A DNA stretch of 64,000 nucleotides from Hippopus hippopus. Lineage: Eukaryota; Mollusca; Bivalvia; Cardiida; Cardiidae. Of the stretch, positions 49,953-61,440 are shown piece by piece. How positions within the stretch are numbered: the stretch's first letter is position 1; each line of letters opens with the position of its first letter. The notes beneath the pieces are model-generated. The model saw only the letters and a list, made by a program, of their open reading frames with translations, was not told the origin of the DNA and did no database searches. The stretch covers positions 15,605,215-15,669,214 of the forward strand of contig OX328112.1 of the NCBI GenBank assembly GCA_946811185.2, given 5' to 3'. A program made the translations under genes and the position numbers.

Positions 49953-50527
49953 AATTTCATGTTTTACCAGACGAAAATCTTTCAGACGTGTCCTTATCGA
50001 ATGTATTTGCACACGACAAATTAAGTATGGCTTGAATAATGGAATGTAGTCTTCGAAAGGATAGAAAACAGGGTACCAGCATTTTCTCCTTTTCCCACGA
50101 TGTTTTCAAAAGCCATCTGCAACACAGGAACGTTTGGTGAAAGGGTGACATGAACTGTACCGAACTGTAACAATGAACCTAAACGCATTGTACCACTGAC
50201 CTAAATACCGATTTTCAAGTCTTGTCCCCCGTTGTACGCTCTAAATGGCTCCAACAATCCACGTCTGGCCTTAAAAATTAGCAGCAACAGGGATGTTTAT
50301 TTACCCATTCCTGCAAATGCTGCGTTCTGATGTGTATTTAATCAAAATTCACTCATCCAGGACCAATAAAAACAGTTTTTTATAAGCATACAATATGTTT
50401 TCTAACTCTCCCAACAGCCATTTTCTATTTATAAGGGTAAGCCTCGAGGAGGAAGTCGTCAAAACGCACTTCTGCTATTTTAGACAATGTTCATTGCATG
50501 ACACTTCTATTTCAGCACGACTTTCAA

Positions 50528-50758
50528 TTAACCCTTTACCACAACATCCCGACTTTTAACGACCCAGGAAAAAGAAGGCTATTGAAAACATTGCGGGAAC
50601 AGGAGAAAATGCTGGTTACCAGCATTTTCTCCTGTTCCCGCAATGTTTTCTACTATATGAAAGACAAAAATCATCATTTGAGCTACAATTGTTTTGTCTC
50701 TGTAAATGCGTTCAATTTGGTCCAGTCCAAAATTTTGTCGTTTGGTAAAAAGAGTTAA
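50528..50758 (+). mobile_element. MITE-1 copy with two co-varying arm changes
   Basis: TTAACCCTTTACCACAACAT to TTTGGTAAAAAGAGTTAA. The palindrome (50585-50650) is perfect and both arms carry GCGGGAACAGG where the norm is GTGGGAAAAGG. Confidence 0.93.
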
Positions 50759-51189
50759 GGATATTCACGCTGATTTCGTAATTGACAAGATGGCAGTCAC
50801 GACGGCTACAGCCCCGTGTTTTATCATTTCCGGTTTCCACTATCTAGATGCACAGATTATTCTGCAGATTTTGATGTTTGCCAAAAATAGCATTAGTTCA
50901 CCCTGCAGGTGATAAATGGTTTTATTTTCCATGTTGCTCCAGAGTCGTATTTTATTTTGTTTAATTTGGTCGGAAAGGCGAGGTTTGGTTTTACTCGATG
51001 GTATAAAAGACCGCAATCAACACTGTTATGCTGTATTGTGGTGACCAGTGCACCTATCCATGGTTTGTGCACAACGAGGTTAGGGAAATGTGTTAAGGAC
51101 CGCATATCTTTTACGTACGGAACATTACATGGATGCCAATGTTCCGAAACTATTTTCCGAATCTAAAATAACGCCAATTATTGGATCTT

Positions 51190-53910
51190 CGACAGCAACG
51201 ACACATAAGGGGTCAGCTATCGAAGTGCATGTCTACATACACATAAGGGGGGAGCTATCAAAGCGCATGTCCACAGACACATAAAGGCAGATGAAGGGTC
51301 AGTTATCGAGGTACATGTCTACAGAAGCATAAATGTCAGCCAAAGAAGCGCATGTCTCAATACACATAAGGGGTCAGCTATAGAAGTGCATGTCTACAGA
51401 TGTATAAAGGGGTCAGCGGTCAAAGTGCATGTCTACGGACACATAAAGGGATCAGCTATAGAAGTGCATGTCTGCAGACACTTAAGGGGTCAGCTATAGA
51501 AGTGCATGTATACATACAAATAAGGGGTCAGCTACAGAAGTGCATATCTACATACACATAAGGGGTCAGCTATAGAAAGGCATGTCTCAATACACATAAG
51601 GGTTCAGCTATAGAAGTGAATGTCTACATACACATAAGGGGTCAGCTATAGAAGTGCATGTCTACAGTCACATAAGGGGTCAGCTATAGAAGTGCATGTC
51701 TACAGACACATAAGGGGTCAGCTATAGACGTGCATGTCTACAGACACTTAAGGGGTCAGCTATAGAAGCGCATGTCTACGGTCACATAAGGGGTCGGCTA
51801 TAGAAGCGCATGTCTACAGACACATAATGGGTTAGCTATAGAAGCGCATGTTTACAGACACATAAGGGGTCGGCTATAGACGCGCATGTCTACAGACACA
51901 TAAGGGGTCAGCTATAGAAATGCGTGTCTACAGTCACATAAGGGGCCAGCTATAGAAGTGCGTGCCTACAGTCACATAAGGGGTCAGCTATAGAAGTGCG
52001 TGTCTACAGACACATAAGGGATCAGCTATAGACGTGCGTGTCTAAAGACACATAAGTGGTCAACTGTAGAAGTGCGTGTCTAAAGACACATAAGGGATCA
52101 GCTATAGAAGTGCATATCTTCAGACATATAATGGGTCGGCTGGCGAAGTGCATGGCTACAGACACATAAGGGGTCAGCAATAGAAAGGCACGTCTCAATA
52201 CACATAAGGGGTCAGCTATCAAAGCGATTGTCTACAGATACATAAAGGGTCATCTATCGAAGTACATGTCTACAGACACATTAAGGGGTCAGCTACCGAA
52301 GTGCATGTCTAGACACATAAAATGGCCAGCTGTAGAAGTAAATGTCTACAGACACATAAGGGGTCAGCTGTAGAATTGTATGTCTACGGACACAAAAAGG
52401 GATCAGCTGTCGAAATTGTATGTCTACGGACACATAAAAGGGTCAGCTGTAGAAGTGCATGTCTACTGTTACATAGGGGGTCAGCTATGGAAGTGCATGT
52501 CTACAGACAGGGGTCAATTGTAGCAGTGCAGGTCTACAGACACATAGAGGGGTCAGCTGTCGAAGTGCATGTCTACAGACAGATAAAGGGGTCAGCTGTA
52601 GAAGTGCATATCTACAGACACTTCAGGTGTCAGCTATAGAAGTGCATGTCTACAGCCACAAGGGGTCAGCTATAGAAGTGCATATCTACAAACACCTAAA
52701 GGTTCACCTATAGAAGTACATGTCTACAGAGACATAAAGGGGTCAGCTATCGAAGTGCACGTCTACAAACACAGAAGGGGTTAGCTATAGAAGCGCATAT
52801 CTACAAACACATAAATTGGTTAGCTGTCGAAAATGCATGTCTACGGACACATAATGGTTCAGTTGTAGAAATGCATGTCTACGGACACTTCGGGGGTCAG
52901 CCATCGAAGTGCATATCTACAGACACATAACGGGTTAGCTATAGAAGTGCGTGTCTACAGACACATAAAGGGGTCAGCAGTCGAAGTGCGTATCTACATA
53001 TACAAAAGGGGTCAGCTATAGAAGTGCATGTCTACAGACACATAAGGGGTCAGCTATAGAAGTGCATATCTACAGACACATAAGGGGTCAGCTATAGAAG
53101 TGCATGTCTAAAGACATATAATTGGGTCGGCTGGCGAAGTGCATGTCTACAGACACATAAGGGGTCAGCAATAGAAAGGCATGTCTCAATACACATAAGG
53201 GGTCAGCTATCGAAGTACATGTCTACAGACACATAGTGGGTCAGCTATAGAAAGGCATGTCTCAATACACATAAGGGGATAGCTATAGAAGTGCATGTCT
53301 ACAGACACATAAGGGGTCAGCTATAGAAGTGCATATCTACAGACACATAAGGGGTCAGCTATAGAAGTGCATGTCTACAGTCACATAAGGGATCAGCTAT
53401 AGACGTGTCAAAGACACATAAAGTGGTTAGCTATCGAAGTGCATGTCTACAGACACTTAAGGGGTCAGCTATCGAAGTGCATGTCTACAGACACGTAAGG
53501 GTTCGGCTGTCGAAGTGCATGTCTACAGACACATAGATTAAAGGGTTTAGCTATAAAAGTGCGTGTGAACAGGCACATAAAGGTTCAGCTATCAAAGCGC
53601 ATGATTAACGACGCGTACAAGGTAATTTATCATAGTGCATGTCTACAAACACGTTAGGAGTGCGCCATCAAAGTGGATGCTTACAGATACGCATGGTTTA
53701 AGCTATAGAAATGCATGTCGATAAGCACGTCATTTATCAGCTATCGAAGTGCACGTCTTTAAACACGTAAGAAGTGCGCCACCATAGTGGATACGTATAG
53801 TTTAAGCTATAGAAATGCATGTCTGCACACACGTCAGGTGTCAGCTATCGAAGACCATGTCTACAGACACGTAAGGTTTCGGCTGTCGAAGTACATGTCT
53901 ACAGACACGT
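51190..53910. repeat. 38-bp tandem satellite array
   Basis: About 70 head-to-tail units of ACATAAGGGGTCAGCTATAG and AAGTGCATGTCTACAGAC. Most units are 37-39 bp and the centre is the most homogeneous. Units become irregular after about 53520 and before 51300. Sub-variants are TATAGAAG, TATCGAAG and TGTCGAAG. There are no unique spacers and no gene inside. Confidence 0.95.
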
Positions 53911-54536
53911 ACACAGAAGAAACTATTAGATATCCGTTCGGAAATGCCATCGGAATACCAATACGAGAGACAAAGTGCTCATCGGAAAAAGAGAAATCAG
54001 TCCTTGTACCAGGTCATTCACCCCAGTTATTGGCGGCAATAACCTCTTCATCAATAGAAACATCCGTATAATCAACAGACATAAAAAGAAGAGCGAATCA
54101 AATTTCTGAATTCCGCTAACCCTTAAAAGTGATTAGTGCAACTATAGGTTCTTTTGCGGACAGTACAGATCAGGATGAGACTGCACAAAACGTGCAGTCT
54201 GATCTTTAAACTTTACCGTCCGAAATTGTGACATTTCTCAGGCGAGAAGGGTTTTAAAACAGCATTTTTTTTTTTAGCTTTTACAGCTTGCTGCAATTTT
54301 GCAGTGAAGGGTGTTAAGTATTTCTTTTCTTTCATGTCTATTGCATTTAGTATTTATTTCGGTCCCTTGAGCATTTCTGGTTAAAGTTTGGGAAGCATTA
54401 CGGAACTGATTCTACTGTTGATTACTTCCTACTGGTCGCTACCTGATGTGGGTTTTTTCCCCAAGGTTGACTCCGTGTATCATGGTACTCGAACCAAGAA
54501 CCTCTGACATAAGATGCGCTGCCCCTACATTTTTTC

Positions 54537-54754
54537 TTAACCCTTTTACACACAGTCCACAGTTTAAAGACTTTGAAGACGAAGGCTTTTGAAAACAATA
54601 TGGAAAAAGGAGAAAAAATGTAACCAGCATTCCCCACTATATTTTCTTTCCTTCCACAAACATATCTTAAGTTCTGAGTAACATTTATGTGTTGCCTGAA
54701 AATATTTTTTTCAATTTGGACAAGTCCTAAACTTGTCGTTCGGTAAAGGTTTAA
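54537..54754 (+). mobile_element. MITE-1 copy with a deleted palindrome arm
   Basis: TTAACCCTTTTACACACAGT to CGGTAAAGGTTTAA. The centre is reduced to GAGAAAAAATGTAACCAGCA, so the hairpin is largely lost. Confidence 0.78.
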
Positions 54755-54994
54755 AGTGCGTCGGCCAAAGATATACTTACATGTATGCCAAAGTCGAGCT
54801 TTAGATGCCTAGCGCTTGCTCTTCTGCCGTCAGTTAGGTATACATTAAAAAGTCGGTCTTTACACTTTTATCATAAACTTTCAATTATTAACCAACTTGA
54901 GGCCAACTGTCTATAGAATTTAACAATGGCAAATATTTGTATATTCCAGGGGCGTAGCTAAGTAGTTTGGATTGGTACTGCCCACGGCGAGAGG

Positions 54995-55052
54995 TGGGGG
55001 GGGGGGCGGGTAGCTTTGGCCACCAGCTTCCCCCCCTCCCCCCCCCCCCCGG
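54995..55052. other. G-run and C-run tract
   Basis: A run of about 10 G (near 54998) and a run of about 12 C (near 55040), with further C6-C7 runs between. Either strand could form a four-stranded structure. It is also a likely place for sequencing error. Confidence 0.6.
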
Positions 55053-55548
55053 AAGCTCCTGCATTCCAGAGACTTCTACAGTCTGCAAAGCTTTTACAAA
55101 TAGATCTAATTCTAAGAGTACAAATCGAGGAAGAGATGCTGAGATGAAGATATTGGAATTTTCCAGCACTTGTGATAGCAAGTTTTATTTACTTTTGGTC
55201 AGTGATAGGCCTAATCTGTTGATTGGCAAATTATTGGTGCGGCCAAAACCGTATCGGCCGCACCGGTAACTACACCCCTGTATCCATTGCAGAATTTGAG
55301 GCAACATCGTGCCTGATCTCGCCTCAAAGTATTTGCCCTAAATCTGCAGCATATCTCATACCCTAAATCTCTCTTGAGTAACGCAATTTTTCAATGGCTA
55401 AAGCAAATCGTTTAAAAGTGCATTACTTTCTCAATTTAGTAACGTTATTAGACTAACATTCTAAGCCTACTCGTTACAGATAATAATCCGATTCCGATAT
55501 CGTGTGACTTTGTTCACGTCGTTCAATGTATTGGCATTCCATATATAA

Positions 55549-55814
55549 TTGGCCTGCAACACGCGTAAAAGGGCATTCAGACATTTTGCGTAAAGTATCG
55601 TCCCGGATAAGCCTGCGCTGTCCGCGCAGGCTTATCCGAGACGGCCCTTTACGACTACATTAGATTTTGTCCTGCAGTAGACTTGCGTGAAACAGAAAAT
55701 CACACACGATCGGAAAGTGTAGTTTCGGATCTGCCTACGCGGACTGCGCAGGCTGATCCGAGACGACACTTTACGCAAATGTCCGAATGCCCCTTTTCGT
55801 GTGTAGCAGGCCAA
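55549..55814. mobile_element. Family-4 foldback with two GC-rich dyads
   Basis: Ends GGCCTGCAACACGCG and GTGTGTAGCAGGCC. It contains two separate hairpin cores, GCCTGCGCTGTCCGCGCAGGC and CCTACGCGGACTGCGCAGG, where other copies have one. Confidence 0.78.
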
Positions 55815-55830
55815 ATTATAGAATGAAGAA

Positions 55831-56057
55831 TTAACCCTTTACAAGACGACAAACCTCAAGTTTCGTCGAACTTGAAAACAAGTTGGGAAACAAGATATGG
55901 CTAAAATCATGAGGATTGTCTATGATAGGGTAGAGAATATTGTGAGAAAGAAGAAAATGCTAGTTACCAGCATTTTCTCCTTTCTCACAATGTATTCCTC
56001 AAAAAGCCTTCTTTCCCAAGGGTGGTTAAAACACATGACTGTTTGGTAAAAGGTTTA
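55831..56057 (-). mobile_element. MITE-1 copy with co-varying arms
   Basis: TTAACCCTTTACAAGACGAC to TTTGGTAAAAGGTTTAA. Both arms (55937-55993) read TTGTGAGAAAG instead of TTGTGGGAAAAG. Confidence 0.87.
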
Positions 56058-57033
56058 AAAAAAGTATTTCTTGTTTCACAATGAGAACTACTTTCAGAAG
56101 TGACAAAAAGGTCAGGGGTCAAAAAGATGTATCGAGTGTCCAACACGTGGTTAAGAGCAGTTCCATAGAGAACATCTGTGAAACAACGTTAGCACTCTTA
56201 GAGACGTGCTACTATACCTCTTCATATGTTTCCTTTCCCAGGATACAGACGTTCAGTTAGTTAATAATAAAACAAACCTCATTCTGTAGGTCTGCAGGTC
56301 ACTGGATCAATTAAGTACAAACCACTCAACAACTTCCATAGTCACGAAAACAATGCACGTCGTCTCCAAGTACTTTTCTTTTATATAAAGAAGAAATCGT
56401 TGTCTTAAAACGAAGAATAAATTTAAACAAGAAATATCTTTAAAAAGACAGACGGCGTAAGATATCGTCTGACATGAATATTGAAACTCTTTTGTAGTTC
56501 TATATGAAGTACATTAATGAAAAGTAACCCTGCGAGCAAATGCCTCTTTTTACCTCACTGTTTCTTATTTTTTTGAAAAGTAGTATTGGGTTATTGGTTG
56601 ATGCTTATGAAAATATTAAATTTCCAAATATAACAAGAAAATGATAGTTCTCTGCTACATTAATTTGCTTTGGTATGAATCAAAGTCCCGTGGTACCGAT
56701 TAGCGGTGGCAACGCTAGTAAATAGTGCTTTCATAAATGCGCGAGTTAATATGGCAGCAGGGGCCCGCCGAACAATCATGTGCACATTTTTTACCAATTT
56801 GCATCTTACCATCTTTTCATTCTTTATCAGTACCAAAAAGAAGGTCAAAAGCCAGCGCATTCAGCTACGCCGAAAAAAGAAACGAGACCTACAAGTACAG
56901 TATGGACAAACTACATGTACATAGCACGAGTGACCATTGACCAAGAGAAGACGGAATTTTTTGCCACCGAATGTCTATACAACTGAGCCCGATTTACAGC
57001 AATCCAATACTCTAACATCTCTGGCTTGACTGC

Positions 57034-57155
57034 ACAGGCGTTCGTTTTGTGACGAACTTCGCCATATATATAATATAATATAATATAATATAATATGAAA
57101 GACGTATTGCATTATATAAATGGCGAAGTTTGCCAAAAAACGAACGCCTGTGCTA
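57034..57155. repeat. Foldback with an (ATAAT)n loop
   Basis: Arms GCACAGGCGTTCGTTTT and AAAACGAACGCCTGTGC, plus ACTTCGCCATATATA with TATAAATGGCGAAGT, around a TATAA microsatellite (about 57066-57095). Confidence 0.8.
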
Positions 57156-57182
57156 GATTGTGTAGAGTTTAAGAGCGAGACA

Positions 57183-57396
57183 TCTTGAGGATAGGGCACC
57201 CTGATGTGGATTCATGTAACATCGCCTTTCATCGCCGAAAAACGTACGGATTCGGCTAAGACTCGGGTAATCCGTAATCGATCGGCCGATATATGCTGGA
57301 TCCCCGCATCGATTACGGATTACCCGAGTCTTAGCCAATTCCATACGATGAAAGGCGATGTTACACGATTCCCATTAGGGTGCCGTATCCTTAATT
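57183..57396. mobile_element. Foldback ending TTGAGGATA/TATCCTTAA (family 5), second copy
   Basis: Same blocks as 48178-48405 (ATCGCCTTTCATCGCC, GGTAATCCGTAATCGATC) and the flanking GGGCACCCTGATG. Confidence 0.78.
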
Positions 57397-59195
57397 CTCA
57401 TCTCCCTTAGGTGTGAACCGGTGGCAGAAGTAAGAGTCGAACCCACACCTACAAAGAGACTGGCAAGTTCAACAATATAAAACTTTTAACATCACTTCAT
57501 TACACATTGATAGCCGACTGTCAACAAAAGAACTTTTGAAGAATAATTACAGTTGGTCATCTTGAATTTCTAGAGAGCCCATCAGATTTGGAATTACGAA
57601 AACAATGCTCAACACTAAAGTTGACAACACTAGTGTGGCCTAGTTTAGATCAGTATGAGCTGCCAAAACGGGCTAGTATAAATTTGCGAAATTGACCCCT
57701 TCTTTAAGACATATACGACAACAAAAGATTTTTGAAAATGTACAGAAAAAAGCATCCGTTACTAAGCTGCCACCGCGCTACACGACGTTCATCAAATATA
57801 TTCAGAGATTGATTTAACAATTTGTTGAACATGCCCTCTGTTGAAAGGCCCAATGGCGGGGAAAAAATGCAGACCTGTGTTAAAATGCATTTAAATCATA
57901 CCAAGTATGCAAAATATTGTGAAGATGGCAGTCTGTTATTGTGTGGTCGGTCCAAGTGTTAGTCCTTGACAGAAAAATGAGTTTTAAAATCTGGCAAAAA
58001 CTATGAACAAAAGATATAGAGTGACTTAGCAACTTTTAAAACCCAATATTGAAATTATTTATTTCTCTGCCAGCGACTAACACTTGGACCGACCGTACAA
58101 TAAGATATTATCATCTTTACAATAATTTTCATACTTGTAAATAATATGATTTAAATTTAACCTCCGCTTTGTTGAAGTAATATGGCAGCGTACTGTTGCT
58201 TGAAACTGGTAGTCTCGAAAATACTTGAGTACGAATAGAGTACAGGAAGTTTTTGTCTTCAGTTTTCGCGCGCTGTTTCGGATAGATTGGTCGACAAGAA
58301 CAAGGTCTCCGGACACAGAATATTGGACACATGATAGACAAACGTCATTCCTGTGAGAATTTCTACAAGAGATTATCTCCTAGTCCTATGGGTATGGTTT
58401 AGATAATTTATTTTGTGACTGGGAAACCATACTGGCTCGCTACCAGTGGCGGCCAAGTACCAGTGGCGGCCATTCCTGTGATATCGCGTTTGTGCGTACA
58501 CTAGCATATCAAAGCTCTTGGTCATGTTAAAAAAGAAGAAATGTTGCGTCAAATAACCAGTAAAAGTTGAAATTTGACGTAATGTAAGTAAAAATATAAA
58601 CAAGTATCCCCTGTCACCCCCCATGTGTCAAAAAATCACTTCTGGGGGATTGACCTCTATCATTTCTATCGCCGATTTAAGCCTTAAATAATCAAACAGA
58701 ACAATGTTTCAGATTGGAAGATAACAAAGTCTCACAGAAGCTGTTCTTGGGAAACTTAACAGTTAAAGATCAAGGATGGTAAATGTAATGAACGACTTTG
58801 ATCCTCTTGAGGACACACTGGAATGCGTTGGATACACAACTACAGAATTGAAATTTATAGACAGCCAAGTTCATCTTAAATCAGTTGCTGTATCTTACTC
58901 TTAACTAGATCTACAATAGAATTTTAGTCTTGTCCATATTACAAGCATGTGCAGCTGGCATTACAGTGTGTTTCCAATTAAAAACAAAGTTTAAAGTGAA
59001 GAAAACATGGTAGGAAAACATGACAACATACATTTTCTTCTTTCCCCGATGTTTCTGAAAGCCTTTTTTTTTCAAATTTTTATCCTTTTTTTTTTTTCAA
59101 AATTAATTGGCTGATTAAAAAACAAACAGTTCAAACAATAAAACTGTTTTTCTTTTCTTTCAAAGCAAAATTCAGCTACACTTAAACTGAAGTTT

Positions 59196-59426
59196 TCAGT
59201 GATGGCTGCAAGGCTGGGTCTTATTGATAAGAATACCATCATCAGCAAAGCCAAGTTTCCTGCAGTTTGAAGCCACACAATGGACTATCTGTGTTCCACT
59301 GTTCAGTGAAGTCAACAAAGGTGTACATCTATAAACAATTAGACCCTGAGGGCTGAGTCTGTAACTTTTTCCAATATTTGGACCCATTGGAAAAAGTGTG
59401 AGCTTATATGTCACAAGTGCCACAAC
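59196..59426 (-). CDS. Possible terminal exon, unknown protein
   Basis: On the minus strand an acceptor (AGATTCTTACAG) is followed by a 76-codon open frame to TGA. It reads VVALVTYKLTLFPMGPNIGK at the start and NKTQPCSHH at the end, with four Cys. I do not recognise it. No AATAAA is evident downstream, but an A-run of about 12 on the minus strand (59085-59098) follows, which would also fit an old retrocopy. Start and partner exons are unknown. Confidence 0.3.
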   Translation of the reverse strand, partial: VVALVTYKLTLFPMGPNIGKSYRLSPQGLIVYRCTPLLTSLNSGTQIVHCVASNCRKLGFADDGILINKTQPCSHH

Positions 59427-59589
59427 CTGTAAGAATCTGATTATCATGATGATAATAGATTTATTTACCAAAACTCTGTTTATAATATCACAAACATATT
59501 ACCAAATAATTACAAACAGTTTTAACATAATATACTTTTGCTTTCAAAATTGATTGTATGAAGCAAACTTATAAATATGTGTGTATCAA

Positions 59590-61080
59590 GGTCAAAGGCT
59601 CTCATCTGGGGTTCTTTATTGAAGTGTGAAATCCTTCTAGTCAACAGAGATTCCATTTACATAACACCTGTAACTCCACCGTGGCTGATATACAAATGTA
59701 GAGACAGATCTGAAAAATAGATGGCACCAACTGCAGAAGAAATATTTAGACATACAACTGCAGCAAAAAAAGGTTCAATTCGCTTGGCCAGTTTGCACTT
59801 TTTCAGTCAATCCTCTTTTAAAGGAGGGCCTGATTGCAGAATCCTTGTCACGTGTATTTCCACCAGCTCCAGCCAAATCTGAAAATACCAGATGGAATTA
59901 TTTCTTACAGTTTTAAAGCTTTCATTATAAAACTGTTGTACTTCTCTCATCTAAATATGAAATAATGAACAGGTATTAAGCAATATTCAAACATGTTCAC
60001 ATATTGAAATAGTCAATATGTCTATTTCAATTTAAATTACCAGACCATAAAGAATTATACTAGGAATAAAAAACATGTACATGCATAGGTGTACATGTCA
60101 AATTAACACTATATCTATTTGGGGTTTCTGAATTTGTAGGAAACAGTGATAAGATACTTATGAGTTCACAAGAGGCTGGAAGAAAAGAGAAATGCTAAAG
60201 AAGAGAGATAAGAGCAGACAGAAAGTACGAGGGCAGAAAAGAAAATGAAGCATTACATGTGTAACTTTTGAATGCACTGACAAGGCTACCAGTTAAATCA
60301 AAAACAGAAAAATAGCAGTCTTACACTGTTTTAGATGATACAGTCTGATAAGTGTGTTTACAAGTCTGTGTTTCCAGACTTTGAACTGCTTGCATTGAGT
60401 TAGAACAGAAACTTGTAGTTTCACCAAGAGAGTGTGGGTTTATCCATGTTTTGGATAAGAGTTATTTTGTCTGTTGTAATTGTTGTCAGTGAGAAAGTTT
60501 GGCTGTAAAGGAAATACATCTTTTTTACAATTAAGATCTTTATGTGAAATATGATAATTCATCATTTTGCACCATTTAATTTTCTGTTTATGCACTTATT
60601 CATATGGTGCCATCAGCTAACAGAAGTCACCTGACACCTTTCCTCTTAAAAAAGGCATTTGTGATTGTGAAATAATAAAATTTGTGATTGTGAAATAACA
60701 AAATGTAACTTTAATCTGTTCAATATGTCAGTTTCAACATCAGCATTTTTATAAACTGTGTGTTTATGAAATAATTGGCGTTTTTTTTTTTTAAATCCTT
60801 ATTGAAACAATTAGCAGTATTTTACCATCGTAACTAAGTACATCAACAAATGCTGTCAGAAAAAGAAATTGAGCTTATACTCGCCCTAGTTCTGTTTTTT
60901 CCCTCCGTGTTTTCCCCTGTTTTCAGGAAGAATAATATATGCAGTTGAATATTGATAAACTTCCAGACTTACCCTACCCCCTGTGCAACCTCAGCTGCCA
61001 CAGTTCATATCTATTTTTGGCTCGCGCATGCATGTATGAATTGTGATAGTAGAGTATGGACCCAGTTGTAGGTTGTTCCT
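59590..61080 (-). CDS. Possible short spliced gene, ~60-residue basic protein of unknown function
   Basis: Four minus-strand segments join: a non-coding first exon ending at 60973 (AGG|GTAAGT); 60852-60826 (27 nt, acceptor TTTTTCTGACAG, ATG inside); 60385-60325 (61 nt, donor CAGT|GTAAGA); and 59878 onward with stop at 59777-59775. The phases agree. The product would be MYLVTM, FKVWKHRLVNTLIRLYHLKQ, Y, then LAGAGGNTRDKDSAIRPSFK to a short basic end. A reverse AATAAA lies at 59620-59615, about 155 bp after the stop. The start in a 27-nt exon with a poor start context is the weakest part. No family is recognised. The 5' end (61080) is a guess. Confidence 0.3.
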
Positions 61081-61440
61081 TTTTAACCATCTGTAAGGAT
61101 CGTTTGAAACCTTAGACTTGCTAGAATATTGCATAATTTCAAGAAAAAATGACTTTCCGTTCGATATCTTCTGACGATTGTGATATTACAGTAATTCTGT
61201 GTACAAAATTCGGGTGGCCGCCACTGGTACTCTTCGTAACGTAAGTTCGTCTAATGACCGACCGGGTTATCCACATCGTTCCGAGTTTCAGTTGTAGTCT
61301 ATTTCAGATTTCCACTCATGAATTTAACAGTACTGAACCCTAGTTTGCCCACGTAAAATATGCATTGTCAACATGAAGAGGATTAACTTGTAGATTAGAA
61401 AAGGTTTGAAAAAATGGCCGCCACTGGTCGTGAGCCAGTA

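Larger units (their letters stand above)
43419..51189. other. Intergenic: dense foldbacks, SINE, MITE-1
   Basis: Besides the entries listed separately: MITE-1 at 45348-45567, 45780-46003, 46310-46440, 46460-46660, 46640-46741 (end), 48475-48980 (split by repeat X), 49490-49690 (decayed), 49725-49952, 49962-50147 and 50528-50758. Also a family-2 foldback at 47899-48153. The stretch 46742-47260 shows nothing recognisable. Confidence 0.55.
53911..58429. other. Intergenic: MITE-1, foldbacks, no recognised gene
   Basis: MITE-1 at 54537-54754 and 55831-56057, and a family-4 foldback at 55549-55814. G- and C-runs at 54995-55052, an AT-repeat foldback at 57034-57155 and the second family-5 foldback at about 57183-57396. 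The segments 56060-57030 and 57400-58400 show only short unsupported frames. Confidence 0.55.
58430..61440. mobile_element. Possible 3.0-kb element bounded by inverted repeats
   Basis: 58430-58454 and 61416-61440 are inverted copies, 23 of 25 positions equal, starting TACTGGCTC and ending CAGTGGCGGCC inward. A second ACCAGTGGCGGCC occurs inside each end (58459-58471 and, reversed, near 61216-61228). The outermost TA could be a target duplication. The interior holds two minus-strand exon candidates but no recognisable transposase. A conserved promoter or other duplication is an alternative. Confidence 0.45.

Noticed and set aside
52322..52639. 105-residue frame with GSAVEVHVYRQ repeats
   Set aside because: Chance openness through the 38-bp satellite. 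The unit is not a multiple of three and the frame rotates between units.
51190..53910. CRISPR-like regular repeats
   Set aside because: Eukaryotic context, units abut without unique spacers, no cas-like genes; it is a satellite.
54967..55269. 100-residue frame through the G/C runs
   Set aside because: Homopolymer-driven frame; proline and glycine runs come from the G and C tracts.
56660..56990. Several overlapping open frames in all + frames and one - frame
   Set aside because: No frame shows family similarity, splice borders or codon bias; openness is shared by too many frames to mean coding.
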